From Pseudoramibacter sp. (GTDB lineage Bacteria; Bacillota; Clostridia; Eubacteriales; Eubacteriaceae), in assembly GCF_022484225.1 (NCBI RefSeq), contig NZ_JAKVLT010000001.1, positions 1,240,001 through 1,304,000 of the forward strand: 64,000 bases of DNA, given 5' to 3'. The stretch's first letter is position 1; every line of letters begins with the position of its first letter. Of this stretch, positions 25,492-37,111 are shown piece by piece. Made by a program: the position numbers and the translations under genes. Below the pieces are notes generated by a model. The model did not search any database and was not told where the DNA came from. It saw nothing but the letters and a program-made list of their open reading frames with translations.

Positions 25492-27006
25492 GTGAACTCA
25501 GAACATATCGTCCGCGTTTTAGAGGACGAAATCAAAAATTACAAGAAAGACGACAACGTTCAGGAAGTCGGGACAGTTCTCACCGTTGGCGATGGCATCG
25601 TTTCTGTTTATGGAATGCGCCGCGCCTTTTACGGCGAAATTGTCACCTTTGAATCCGGTGAACGGGGCATGGTTCAGGATATCGGTGAAGATTTAACCCG
25701 CTGCATCTTATTTGGGCGGGATGCCAATATTTCAGAAGGTATGGAAGTCCACCGCACCGGCCAGGAAATGAGCGTGCCTGTGGGGGATCAGTTTTTAGGC
25801 CGTGTGGTCAACGCCTTGGGGGATCCCATCGACGGCAAAGGCGCCATTGAATCCGATGGACGCCGCCCCGTTGAATCCCCGGCGCCGGGCATCCTCGACC
25901 GCCAGGCGGTTGACACCCCAATGGAAACCGGGATCCTTTCGATCGATACGATGTTCCCGATCGGGCGCGGTCAGCGTGAATTGATCATCGGCGACCGCCA
26001 GACTGGGAAGACTTCGATTGCGGTAGACACGATGATCAACCAGAAAGGCAAAGATACCATTTGTATCTACGTCGCCATTGGCCAGAAAGCTTCATCTGTC
26101 GCCCAGCTCGCGAGAACCCTTGAAGACTACGGTGCAATGGAATATTCGGTGATCGTCAACGCTTCAGCAGCGGACACCGCTTCAGAACAGTACATCGCCC
26201 CGTATTCGGGAACCGCCATCGCAGAATACTTCATGCACAAAGGCAAAGACGTTTTGATTATCTACGACGATTTGTCCAAACACGCCGTGGCCTACCGTGC
26301 CCTGTCGCTGCTCCTCGGCCGTTCGCCGGGACGTGAAGCTTATCCGGGGGATGTTTTTTATCTGCATTCCCGTCTTCTTGAAAGATCAAGCCATTTAAGC
26401 GATGCCCTCGGCGGCGGCTCCATCACGGCACTGCCGATTGTCGAAACCCAGGCCGGAGACGTTTCGGCTTACATTCCGACAAACATCATTTCTATTACAG
26501 ATGGGCAGATCTTCCTGGAATCTTCGCTGTTCCATTCCGGCCAGCGCCCGGCTGTCAACGTCGGCCTGTCCGTCTCCCGTGTCGGCGGCGACGCCCAGAC
26601 AAAAGCCATGAAAAAGGCGACCGGGACCATTCGTATCGATTTGTCCCAGTACCGCGAACTCGAAACCTTTACCCAGTTCTCTTCAGATCTGGATGAAGAA
26701 ACCCAGGCACAGCTGGCCTATGGGCAGCGCCTGATGGAAATGCTCAAACAGCCGGTGCATCAGCCGATGTCCATGGTTGAACAGATCATTTCCCTGGTCA
26801 GTGCTGAAAACGGCGCCTTTAACAAAGTGCCGGTTTCGCGCTTAAAAGCCGTTCAGAAAGCGATGCTCGATGATTTCAAGACGAAGCATCCTGAAATCAT
26901 CAGCCAGCTCAATCAGACAAAGGATATGGACGATGGCTTGAAACAGCAGATTATCGACGCATCGAAGGAAATTGTCGCGGGGATGAATCTTAACGAAGCG
27001 AGGTAA
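25492..27006 (+). CDS. atpA: F-type ATP synthase subunit alpha
   Basis: The 504-residue alpha subunit carries the non-catalytic nucleotide site, with Walker A GDRQTGKTS near residues 167-175 and VIIYDDLSKHAVAYR as the Walker B region. The signature PAVNVGLSVSRVGG is present. The start is GTG 25492 behind GGAGGTGA, four bases after the atpH stop. Confidence 0.98.
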   Translation: MNSEHIVRVLEDEIKNYKKDDNVQEVGTVLTVGDGIVSVYGMRRAFYGEIVTFESGERGMVQDIGEDLTRCILFGRDANISEGMEVHRTGQEMSVPVGDQFLGRVVNALGDPIDGKGAIESDGRRPVESPAPGILDRQAVDTPMETGILSIDTMFPIGRGQRELIIGDRQTGKTSIAVDTMINQKGKDTICIYVAIGQKASSVAQLARTLEDYGAMEYSVIVNASAADTASEQYIAPYSGTAIAEYFMHKGKDVLIIYDDLSKHAVAYRALSLLLGRSPGREAYPGDVFYLHSRLLERSSHLSDALGGGSITALPIVETQAGDVSAYIPTNIISITDGQIFLESSLFHSGQRPAVNVGLSVSRVGGDAQTKAMKKATGTIRIDLSQYRELETFTQFSSDLDEETQAQLAYGQRLMEMLKQPVHQPMSMVEQIISLVSAENGAFNKVPVSRLKAVQKAMLDDFKTKHPEIISQLNQTKDMDDGLKQQIIDASKEIVAGMNLNEAR

Positions 27007-27011
27007 GAACA

Positions 27012-27905
27012 ATGGCTTCATTGAATGAACTCAAAACCCGGATTGCTTCAGTCCAGGATACGATGAAGATTACCAACGCGATGTACATGATTTCCAACAA
27101 CAAGATGCGCAAGGCGCGAAAGACCTGGCAGGACACCCAGCCTTACTTCGACACGCTGGAATCGGTCCTGGCCCTGGCGCTTCGCCATATGCCGGACGAC
27201 GATGCAGAACATTCTCTGTTTGATCAGCGGGCAGACATTCCGCCGTCAGAAAGAAAAACCGGCTATATCGTCATCACCGGCGACAAGGGCCTGGCAGGGG
27301 CTTACCACCAGAACATCTTCAAGATGCTGGAAGCCTCTCTGAAGGAAACGCCGAACAATCAGATCTTTGTTGTCGGACAGGTCGGGGTGCATTTCCTGCG
27401 CCAGAAGAAGATTCCCTTCGATGTAAACTTTATGTACACGGCACAGGACCCGACTCTGGGCAGAGCCCGGGACATGGCGTATCAGGTTTTTCATGCCTTT
27501 CATCATCATATGCTCGATGATGTTTACGTCATTTACACCAAAATGATTAACTCTGTGACGATGAAGACGACGAAGACGCATTTGCTGCCCTTACTGCCGG
27601 AAGAAGTCAAGGGAACGGAAGATCCGATTCACACGGAACTGGAACTCTATCCGGACCCGAAATCTGTGGTCAACACGGTTGTCCCGGATTATACCGTCGG
27701 GGAAATCTACAGCACGCTGGTCGAAGCTTACTGCTCTGAACAGAATTCAAGAGTGATGGCCATGGAAAATGCAACCGATTCGGCAAAAGACATTTTGTCG
27801 GATTTAAAACTGGAGTACAACCGCGCCAGACAGGCCAGCATCACACAGGAAATCACAGAAATTGCTGCAGGCGCAAGAGCACAGAAAGGAAACAGTAACA
27901 ATTAG
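27012..27905 (+). CDS. atpG: F-type ATP synthase subunit gamma
   Basis: Gamma is the central rotor shaft. The 297-residue product has the N-terminal helix (RIASVQDTMKITNAMYMIS), the central ITGDKGLAGAYHQN domain and the conserved C-terminal helix with SRVMAMENATDSAKDIL. It begins five bases after atpA and ends immediately before atpD. Confidence 0.97.
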   Translation: MASLNELKTRIASVQDTMKITNAMYMISNNKMRKARKTWQDTQPYFDTLESVLALALRHMPDDDAEHSLFDQRADIPPSERKTGYIVITGDKGLAGAYHQNIFKMLEASLKETPNNQIFVVGQVGVHFLRQKKIPFDVNFMYTAQDPTLGRARDMAYQVFHAFHHHMLDDVYVIYTKMINSVTMKTTKTHLLPLLPEEVKGTEDPIHTELELYPDPKSVVNTVVPDYTVGEIYSTLVEAYCSEQNSRVMAMENATDSAKDILSDLKLEYNRARQASITQEITEIAAGARAQKGNSNN

Positions 27906-29306
<1,401 letters not shown>

Positions 29307-29318
29307 GCAGGTGGTTCC

Positions 29319-29717
29319 ATGACACTGTTTGATTTAAAAATTGTGGCGAGCAACCGTTTGTTTTATCAGGGCAAGTGCCAGTCAATTACGCTGCCGTGCA
29401 CAGACGGCGACAAGCAGGTCCTGGCCCATCATTCCGCCATGCTCATCGCCATGACCAACGGCACCCTTCGGTTTACCGATGAATCCGGCAAAGAAACCAT
29501 TGCGGCTTCCGGAACGGGATTCGCTGAAGTGGTCGACAATCAGGTGACCGTCGTAGTTGACACGGTGGAACGGCCGGACGAAATCGACGCCAACCGCGCC
29601 CAGGCGGCGGCCGAACGCGCCGAAGAAAGACTGCGCCAGAAAAAGAGCCTGCAGGAATATTACAAAGGCCAGGCGGCGCTTTCCCGTGCCATGGCCCGGC
29701 TGAAAGTCAAAAAATAA
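29319..29717 (+). CDS. atpC: F-type ATP synthase subunit epsilon
   Basis: Epsilon is the small rotor and regulatory subunit. The 132-residue product has the N-terminal beta-sandwich (FYQGKCQSITLPCTDGDKQV, HHSAMLIAM) and a C-terminal helical pair rich in Arg, Glu and Ala. It is the last gene of the operon and is followed by a terminator. Confidence 0.95.
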   Translation: MTLFDLKIVASNRLFYQGKCQSITLPCTDGDKQVLAHHSAMLIAMTNGTLRFTDESGKETIAASGTGFAEVVDNQVTVVVDTVERPDEIDANRAQAAAERAEERLRQKKSLQEYYKGQAALSRAMARLKVKK

Positions 29718-29733
29718 TAAAGGCATCTCTATC

Positions 29734-29768
29734 ACTCCTGTCCGGATTTTCCGGTACAGGAGTTTTTT
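29734..29768 (+). terminator. terminator of the atp operon
   Basis: ACTCCTGTCCGG pairs with CCGGTACAGGAGT (one bulged base) around ATTTT and is followed by TTTTTT. Confidence 0.9.
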
Positions 29769-29809
29769 GTAAAGTCGCGTTATCCGTTTATTTTTCAGCA
29801 CGGATTCGT

Positions 29810-29815
29810 TATAAT
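29810..29815 (+). promoter_or_regulatory. -10 box abutting the phosphatase start
   Basis: A perfect TATAAT lies immediately before the first of two ATG codons (29816 and 29822). The expected transcription start coincides with the second ATG, suggesting a leaderless mRNA. The -35 region (TTTATT at 29787) is weak. Confidence 0.5.
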
Positions 29816-29821
29816 ATGATC

Positions 29822-30421
29822 ATGAATATCTATATCATCAGGCATGCCCAAACCCAGGGCAATGTAGAAAAACGCTATCTGGGAGACACCGAATCACCGC
29901 TGACTGAAACCGGGGAACGGCAGCAGCGTCAAGCCTTAAAACAGCTTGAAGGGGTGCCCTTTGATGCAGTTTACAGCAGCCCGGCGGACCGCACCCTGAC
30001 CATGGCCAAGGCCATTGCCGGGCATAACGGTCTGTCTGTCAAAGCGGACGCGCGCCTTCGGGAAATGCATTTCGGCATTTTCGACGGCCTGACGGCTGAA
30101 GAGGCCGAGGCCAAAGCGCCGGAGGTCTGGCAGAACTGGCTGTCTGACTTTGATCATTACAGGCTGCCGGAGGGCGAGAGCTTTCAGGATGTCAAAAGCC
30201 GTTTTAAAGGATTTTGGGCGACCATAAAGGAAACGGGCAAAGGGGAAGCCAATATTGCCTGCGTCACCCACGGCGGGATCATCCGCGCTGCAATGACCGT
30301 GCTGTGCGCCCTGCCGGACGCGGCGACCTGGCATTTTGAAAGCGCACCGGCAACGGTGGTAAAAATTAAAATGATCGGCGATTTTGGTCTGCTCTGCGGA
30401 TTCGTTCCGCCGGTTTTATAA
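29822..30421 (+). CDS. histidine phosphatase family protein
   Basis: The 199-residue product has the phosphohistidine motif YIIRHAQTQGN at the N-terminus, SSPADRT with the second phosphate-binding Arg, the REMHFGIFDG segment with the acid Glu, and CVTHGGIIRA with the second catalytic His. This is the cofactor-independent branch of the phosphoglycerate mutase-like superfamily; alpha-ribazole phosphatase or a general sugar phosphatase are possible. No Shine-Dalgarno precedes either ATG. phoH follows 17 bases downstream. Confidence 0.9.
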   Translation: MNIYIIRHAQTQGNVEKRYLGDTESPLTETGERQQRQALKQLEGVPFDAVYSSPADRTLTMAKAIAGHNGLSVKADARLREMHFGIFDGLTAEEAEAKAPEVWQNWLSDFDHYRLPEGESFQDVKSRFKGFWATIKETGKGEANIACVTHGGIIRAAMTVLCALPDAATWHFESAPATVVKIKMIGDFGLLCGFVPPVL

Positions 30422-30437
30422 AGAACAGGGGAGCAAT

Positions 30438-31487
30438 TTGGAAAAAGTTAAAAGAGAAATATTAATCGATTCATCGGAAATCTTAACCCCGCTTTTCGGG
30501 GAATACGACCGCAATATGGCGCAAATTGAAAAAAGTTTCGGCGTCCACGTCAATGTCAGGGATTCGAAGCTTTCGGTGACGGGAGAAGCACCCGGCGTCG
30601 ATGGGGCATTGGCCACTATCGGCGACATGGTCGAAGTCATCAAAAAAGACAAGGGCATCAGCGCGGACACGACCCATTATCTCATCGAGATGCAGATGAA
30701 GGGCGTCAACGGCCAGTATGCCAAAATGATGGACGACATCATCTGTTTTACGACCCGGGGCAAGCCCATCAAGGCCAAAACCCTGGGGCAGCACCGCTAC
30801 ATCGAAGCCATCCGCCACAACGATATCGTTTTTGGCATCGGCCCTGCGGGCACCGGCAAGACGTACCTCGCCATGGCCATGGCCATTACGGCTTTCAAAA
30901 ACGGCGACGTTACCCGGCTGATTTTGACGCGACCGGCGGTTGAAGCCGGCGAAAAGCTGGGCTTTCTGCCCGGAGATCTGCAGGATAAAGTCGACCCTTA
31001 TCTGCGTCCTCTTTACGACGCCTTGTTTGAAATCATGGGGCCCGAAGCCTTTGAACGGAACATGGAAAAGGGCCTGATCGAAGTGGCGCCTTTGGCGTAC
31101 ATGCGCGGCAGAACCCTTGAAAATGCCTATATTATTTTAGATGAAGCTCAGAACACGACCCCGGCTCAGATGAAGATGTTTCTGACCCGTTTTGGTGCAG
31201 GTTCAAAAGTGATTGTGACCGGGGATATTACTCAGATCGATCTGCCCTCGGGAAAACGTTCGGGGCTCATCGAAGCCCAGCGGGTGCTCAAGGGCATCAA
31301 AGATATCGCCTTTATCGATTTCGATTATTCCGATGTGGTGCGCCATAGACTGGTTCAGCGCATCATCGAAGCTTATGAAAAATACGATCAGGCTTATGCC
31401 GCCAGACATCCCGAAGAAGAAAAAGACGAATCTTCAGACTCTTCAGACAAAAAGAAACGATCAAAAAAGAGGCATCGCGATGATTGA
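30438..31487 (+). CDS. PhoH family ATPase
   Basis: The 349-residue product has an N-terminal KH-like segment (FGVHVNVRDSKLSVTG) and a P-loop domain with GPAGTGKT at 135-142, RPAVEAGEKLGFLPGD and ILDEAQNTTP as Walker B. It matches the PhoH/YbeZ group that acts with the endoribonuclease YbeY. I start it at TTG 30438 behind AGGGGAGCAA; the ATG at 30384 lies inside the phosphatase gene. The 3' end overlaps ybeY by eight bases. Confidence 0.93.
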   Translation: MEKVKREILIDSSEILTPLFGEYDRNMAQIEKSFGVHVNVRDSKLSVTGEAPGVDGALATIGDMVEVIKKDKGISADTTHYLIEMQMKGVNGQYAKMMDDIICFTTRGKPIKAKTLGQHRYIEAIRHNDIVFGIGPAGTGKTYLAMAMAITAFKNGDVTRLILTRPAVEAGEKLGFLPGDLQDKVDPYLRPLYDALFEIMGPEAFERNMEKGLIEVAPLAYMRGRTLENAYIILDEAQNTTPAQMKMFLTRFGAGSKVIVTGDITQIDLPSGKRSGLIEAQRVLKGIKDIAFIDFDYSDVVRHRLVQRIIEAYEKYDQAYAARHPEEEKDESSDSSDKKKRSKKRHRDD

Positions 31488-31968
31488 AATTGATTTTGAA
31501 AATCAGACCGCCTATCAAAAAGAAGAAGCATGGCTGCCGCTTATGCGCCGCTACATCGAAAAAACACTCAAAACCGAAGGCGTTGATTTAGATTTGAATG
31601 CGTACGAAGTGTCCCTGACCTGGGTTGAACCGGAGACCATTCACAAGCTCAACGCCCAGTACCGCCAGGTGGACCGGGAAACGGACGTGCTCTCATTTCC
31701 AATGTACGAATTCCCGAGAGATAAAGCAGTGCTGTCGACCCCGTCGAAAATTCCGGTTCTTTTGGGCGATATTGTGCTCAATCCCGCCCGGGCGAAAGAA
31801 CAGGGCGAAAAATACGGCACCGGCATGAAGCGGGAAATGTGCTATCTGACCGTGCATTCCATGCTGCATCTTTTGGGCTACGATCACATGGAAGCGGCGG
31901 ACAAGCAGAAAATGCGGGCGCGGGAAAAAGCCATTATCGGCGACGTTGACGCGCCTCAGCCCATCTAG
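31480..31968 (+). CDS. ybeY: endoribonuclease / rRNA maturation factor YbeY
   Basis: YbeY trims rRNA and takes part in ribosome quality control. The 162-residue product has the zinc site HSMLHLLGYDH with His126, His130 and His136, and the conserved ETDVLSFP motif. It overlaps phoH by eight bases and is followed by dgkA 13 bases later, the usual Firmicute order (phoH-ybeY-dgkA-era-recO). Confidence 0.96.
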   Translation: MIEIDFENQTAYQKEEAWLPLMRRYIEKTLKTEGVDLDLNAYEVSLTWVEPETIHKLNAQYRQVDRETDVLSFPMYEFPRDKAVLSTPSKIPVLLGDIVLNPARAKEQGEKYGTGMKREMCYLTVHSMLHLLGYDHMEAADKQKMRAREKAIIGDVDAPQPI

Positions 31969-31981
31969 AAAAGAGAAAATC

Positions 31982-32344
31982 ATGAGACGTTTGAGAAAAA
32001 GCTTTCATTACGCCTTTGAAGGACTCGGCTATGTGCTTAAGACCCAGCCGAATATGCGCATCCATTCCGTCATGGCCGCCATTGCCATTGCGCTGGGTTT
32101 TATTTTTCATGTCAGCCACGCCGAATGGCTGGCTTTGGTGCTGGTCATCGGGTTTGTGATGATCTTAGAGGTCATCAATACAGCTGTGGAAACCCTGGTG
32201 GATCTCTACACCGAGGAATTCAATCATCTGGCTAAAATTGCAAAAGATACGGCTGCTGCGGCGGTGCTGTGCATGGCCATTATTTCGGTGATTGTGGGCA
32301 TATTGATTTTTGCGCCGAAGGTATTGGCGCTGTTTATGAATTGA
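31982..32344 (+). CDS. dgkA: diacylglycerol/undecaprenol kinase family protein
   Basis: The 120-residue protein has three predicted membrane helices and the catalytic segment ILEVINTAVETLVDL, followed by AKDTAAAAVL. In Gram-positive bacteria DgkA homologues phosphorylate undecaprenol to recycle the wall lipid carrier. The ATG at 31982 follows AAAGAG; the longer frame from 31946 overlaps ybeY. The position before era fits the family. Confidence 0.93.
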   Translation: MRRLRKSFHYAFEGLGYVLKTQPNMRIHSVMAAIAIALGFIFHVSHAEWLALVLVIGFVMILEVINTAVETLVDLYTEEFNHLAKIAKDTAAAAVLCMAIISVIVGILIFAPKVLALFMN

Positions 32345-32360
32345 AAAGAGCGAGGTAAAG

Positions 32361-33266
32361 GTGAGTGCATTTAAATCAGGTTTAGTGGCGCTGATCGGGA
32401 GGCCCAATGCGGGCAAATCGACATTGTTAAACGCCTTAATGGGAGAAAAGCTGGTGATCACTTCTCCCAGACCCCAGACAACGCGGAATGCCATCCGCTG
32501 CATTCGGACAGACAAGAACAGCCAGATGGTTTTTGTGGATACTCCAGGGGTTCACCGCCCGAACAACCGCCTCGACGAAGCGATGAAGCAGGCGATTAAC
32601 GACACCCTGGAAGATGTCGATGTCTCGCTGTATCTGATGGACAGCGCCCTGAAAAAAAGCACGCCGGAAGATGCCTACATTCAGAAAATCATTAAAAAGA
32701 AGAAGGCCCCTGTGATTCTGGTGCTCAATAAAATCGATCAGATCCCAAAAAGCGCGCTGCTTGAAAAAATGAGTTGGGCGAAGGAACAGGGCATCTTTGC
32801 CGATATCATGCCGGTTTCCGCGGTAAAATCCGATGGGGTCGACGCGCTGATCGCGCGCATTGAGGCGCTTTTGCCCGAAGGCCCGATGTATTTTCCAGAC
32901 GATATGGTGATCGACAAAAGCGAACGCTTTATCGTCTCTGAAATCATCCGGGAAAAGGCCTTAAGATATTTGCGGGACGAAGTGCCCCACGGCATTGCGG
33001 TGGAAGTGACCAAAATGCACGCCAGAAAGGGCAAACACGGCAAAACCGTCGTCGATATCGAAGCGGATATTGAGTGTGAAAAGAAGAGCCATAAAGGCAT
33101 TATCATCGGCAAAGGCGGCGCCATGCTGAAAAAGATCGGCACCGATGCCCGGCAGGAAATCGAAGCCTTTTTGGACAAACGGGTGAATCTCCAGCTGTGG
33201 GTGAAAGTCAGACCGAAATGGCGGGATGACGACTGGGCCCTGAAAGATCTGGGGTACCGGTATTAA
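32361..33266 (+). CDS. era: GTPase Era
   Basis: Era binds 16S rRNA and helps mature the small ribosomal subunit. The 301-residue product has G1 GRPNAGKST at 13-21, TTRNAI, DTPGVH, NKID and a C-terminal KH domain with IIIGKGGAMLKKIGTDAR. The start is GTG 32361 behind GAGGTAAAG. Confidence 0.97.
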   Translation: MSAFKSGLVALIGRPNAGKSTLLNALMGEKLVITSPRPQTTRNAIRCIRTDKNSQMVFVDTPGVHRPNNRLDEAMKQAINDTLEDVDVSLYLMDSALKKSTPEDAYIQKIIKKKKAPVILVLNKIDQIPKSALLEKMSWAKEQGIFADIMPVSAVKSDGVDALIARIEALLPEGPMYFPDDMVIDKSERFIVSEIIREKALRYLRDEVPHGIAVEVTKMHARKGKHGKTVVDIEADIECEKKSHKGIIIGKGGAMLKKIGTDARQEIEAFLDKRVNLQLWVKVRPKWRDDDWALKDLGYRY

Positions 33267-33268
33267 TT

Positions 33269-34030
33269 ATGGCATCGGTCAAAACAAAAGCTCTGGTCAT
33301 CAGAGAAGCCCCGTATCAGGACAACGACAAGCTGCTTACGCTTTTTACAGAAAAATACGGGAAACAGCGCGCCATTGCCCGGGGCGCAAGGAGGCGGAAA
33401 GGGTCGCTGCGCAGCGTGACCCAGCTGTTTTCTTACGCGCGCTTCATGTATTTTGAAGGCAAGAATTTCGCCAACATTTCAGACGGAACCCTGATCGAAT
33501 CCTTTTATCCGCTTCGGGGAAATGTGATTCAAATGACCCTGGCGTCTTACATTGCAGAGCTTTTAGACGATTTTTACGATTTTTATCAGGGAGATCCTGA
33601 GATGCTCAAGGCCGTTACCCATATTTTTTATTACTGGTCCGAGCATCTGGCTCAGAATGACGGGGCCCTTGCAGCCTGTTTTCAGCTCAAACTGATGCGC
33701 ATCCAGGGATTGGGGCCTGTGCTGCCCCGCTGCGTGCGCTGTGGGGCACATCAGGAGGCGCTTACCGGTTTTTCCATTGCAGACGGCGGAACCGTCTGTC
33801 AGAAGTGCATGAAACCCAGCGATATTCCCCTCGATCCGGGACTCCTCAAGGATATGCAGGATTGGATGCAGCAGCCGATTAAAAATATCTGCCACAAAAA
33901 ATGGCAGGCGGCCAATGTTCAGAAGGGCTTGGACCTGATGGACCGGTACATCACCGCGCAGCTGGGGCATCCCACAAAGAGCTACCGGTTTTACAAAGAG
34001 CTGACAGAACAGAAAGGCATACAGAATTAG
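33269..34030 (+). CDS. recO: DNA repair protein RecO
   Basis: RecO loads RecA together with RecR. The 253-residue product has an N-terminal OB fold (VIREAPYQDNDKLLTLFTEKYGK), a helical middle and a CxxC...CxxC zinc finger (CVRCGAHQ and CQKC). It begins two bases after era, and both are probably translated from one mRNA. Confidence 0.95.
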   Translation: MASVKTKALVIREAPYQDNDKLLTLFTEKYGKQRAIARGARRRKGSLRSVTQLFSYARFMYFEGKNFANISDGTLIESFYPLRGNVIQMTLASYIAELLDDFYDFYQGDPEMLKAVTHIFYYWSEHLAQNDGALAACFQLKLMRIQGLGPVLPRCVRCGAHQEALTGFSIADGGTVCQKCMKPSDIPLDPGLLKDMQDWMQQPIKNICHKKWQAANVQKGLDLMDRYITAQLGHPTKSYRFYKELTEQKGIQN

Positions 34031-34045
34031 CAGAAGGAGGCAGAT

Positions 34046-35335
34046 ATGATAGAAAATCTATCCGCACCGGGAGAGTTGGAACAATGGTCTGAAGGCTGCG
34101 TTGAAGCCCTTCAGGACGGCGATTTTACAAGAGTCCGTGTGCGCAATCACCGCCGGCTGATCTTGGCTGAATACGGTGCGGACGACATTTTGATCGAATT
34201 GTCGCCGAAGGGCGCAGACCGCGTTTACCTGCACATTGAATCGACTTCAGGAGAAGTGCTCAAATGGTTTAAATCCTGCGTCACGGAAGTGATGTTAAAC
34301 GTGTGGCCCAATCAGAGGCAGGCCGCTTCTCAAAAGACGCAAAGCAGCGGCCAAAGCACTTCCGGTGCGTCTGGGATGAACGGACAGACGGCGTTTGAAC
34401 AGGCCTACCGCAAGGCGCATGCGGCAAGACAGCGGGCGACGGCAGAAGAAGAAGCGTACGCCGATGCAGAAAAAACCCGTGTAGTGCCCGACCTCAGAAC
34501 CAGGGATGAAGATCCGGAAGCGACCCGCATTGCGGACGGCTCTTTTCTGCGCCGTCAAAGCGCCGGCGCTCAGGAACCGGCTTATGATGACGAAAATGCC
34601 TATGCCGATGAAGACAGCTATGACTCGCCCTTTGAATATGAAGGGGAAGAAGATGCAGGCAATCCCTACGACACTTACGCTGATGCGCCGGAAGAAGCTT
34701 ACGATGAAGAGACGGGCAATCCCTACGCAGATTATGAAGATTACGGGGATGATGAAGAAGCCTATAATCAGGAACCTGAGGCCTATGACTACGATGACGG
34801 ATACGATGCAGATTACGGCGACGATTATGACGATTACGACAATGATGATGAAAATGACGAATATGATGAATACGAAGACGAAGAAGCAGCTGAGCCGGCG
34901 ACCTTTAAAGAAAAATGGGAAGCCCTTACTGAAAAAAACTGGTTTTTAATCTTGATGCTCGTGGTTTTTCCGCCTTTGGGACTGTATCTGATCTGGCACT
35001 ACAAACGCTTTAATGCGGGGAAACGTGTGCTGGCGACGGTTTTGGGCGTGGCCTATTTTTTGTTCATCTGGCTGGGATTTATCGGCGTCAACACCGGCAT
35101 CAATCGCCAGGCTTTTGTTTCCCTTAGAAACAAGCAGCAGCAGAGCAGCGGACAGAACGTGCAGAATACGCCAGACACCAGTTCCGATACAAGTTCGGAC
35201 TCCAGCTCGGATACCAGCAGCAGCACGTCAACAGATCAAAGCACGAGCGGCCAGTCCGGCAGCACCCAGAACAATACGGTCTTGGAACAGGCTGTGAACC
35301 AGCTTAACAGTTGGGTGTCGTCTATTATCCCGTAA
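34046..35335 (+). CDS. membrane protein with an acidic Tyr/Asp-rich linker
   Basis: I do not recognise this 429-residue product. The first 95 residues appear folded (RVRVRNHRRLILAEYGADDILIELSP and a VLKWFKSCVTEVMLN helix). Residues about 185-285 are made almost wholly of Asp, Glu, Tyr and Ala repeats. Two membrane helices follow at about 292-312 and 325-350. The C-terminus is a Ser/Thr/Gln-rich tail. AGAAGGAGG precedes the ATG. Its place after recO suggests cotranscription, with no functional hint. Confidence 0.7.
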   Translation: MIENLSAPGELEQWSEGCVEALQDGDFTRVRVRNHRRLILAEYGADDILIELSPKGADRVYLHIESTSGEVLKWFKSCVTEVMLNVWPNQRQAASQKTQSSGQSTSGASGMNGQTAFEQAYRKAHAARQRATAEEEAYADAEKTRVVPDLRTRDEDPEATRIADGSFLRRQSAGAQEPAYDDENAYADEDSYDSPFEYEGEEDAGNPYDTYADAPEEAYDEETGNPYADYEDYGDDEEAYNQEPEAYDYDDGYDADYGDDYDDYDNDDENDEYDEYEDEEAAEPATFKEKWEALTEKNWFLILMLVVFPPLGLYLIWHYKRFNAGKRVLATVLGVAYFLFIWLGFIGVNTGINRQAFVSLRNKQQQSSGQNVQNTPDTSSDTSSDSSSDTSSSTSTDQSTSGQSGSTQNNTVLEQAVNQLNSWVSSIIP

Positions 35336-35356
35336 TTAAATTTTTAGGAGAAATCG

Positions 35357-35956
35357 ATGTTTTCAAATCATAATAAAACACAGAAGTACGGCTTTTTTGA
35401 GAAATTGTACGGCCACTGGTGGATGATGCTCATCGAGGGCATTTTAATGATTGTCCTCGGCGCTTTGATCGCGGTGATCCCGGGGTTCAGAACCCTGACC
35501 GTCATCATTCGCCTTGTCGGTCTGGAACGGCTGATTATCGGCTTTTTCTATTTGATCCTTAGTCTCAGAGACCCGATTTCAGGCTTTATCATTTCAGGCC
35601 AAGCCTTTGTCAATTTGTTTCTAGGTTTCTTTCTGGCCCTGATGCCCGGCTTCTTTTTGAGCTTTTTTATTTTTCTTCTCGCGCTGTGGGCGTTCATCGC
35701 CGGTATCGGCATGCTGATCAACAACCGCGGAGAAGCGCATTTGACGAGCCGCACCGTTGTGGGGATTTTGCTGATCGTCTTTGGCATTCTCGCGGCGGTC
35801 AATCCCAATCAGATTGCCCAGATCATGGTGCTGATTTTTGCGGTGCTGCTGATTGTTTTCGGCGGCTATTTATTAAACCGCTCGGCCTCCATGCATCAGA
35901 CTGAAAAGCAAATTGAAAAAGACAAAAAAGGTTATGATGACTATACGATTGAATAA
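35357..35956 (+). CDS. HdeD/DUF308 family membrane protein
   Basis: The 199-residue product has six hydrophobic segments in three pairs, each pair with a short charged turn, as in HdeD/DUF308 proteins. Examples are MMLIEGILMIVLGALIAVIPG and VVGILLIVFGILAAVNPNQ. Its function is unknown; the E. coli relative is linked to acid stress. AGGAGAAATCG precedes the ATG. It lies 21 bases after the acidic membrane protein and ahead of mnmA, probably in one transcript. Confidence 0.82.
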   Translation: MFSNHNKTQKYGFFEKLYGHWWMMLIEGILMIVLGALIAVIPGFRTLTVIIRLVGLERLIIGFFYLILSLRDPISGFIISGQAFVNLFLGFFLALMPGFFLSFFIFLLALWAFIAGIGMLINNRGEAHLTSRTVVGILLIVFGILAAVNPNQIAQIMVLIFAVLLIVFGGYLLNRSASMHQTEKQIEKDKKGYDDYTIE

Positions 35957-37102
<1,146 letters not shown>

Positions 37103-37111
37103 GAGTGCGCA

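Noticed and set aside
34600..34900. Repeat array resembling CRISPR or a tandem repeat
   Set aside because: It is in-frame low-complexity coding sequence (GAT/GAA/TAC codons) without regular repeat-spacer units.
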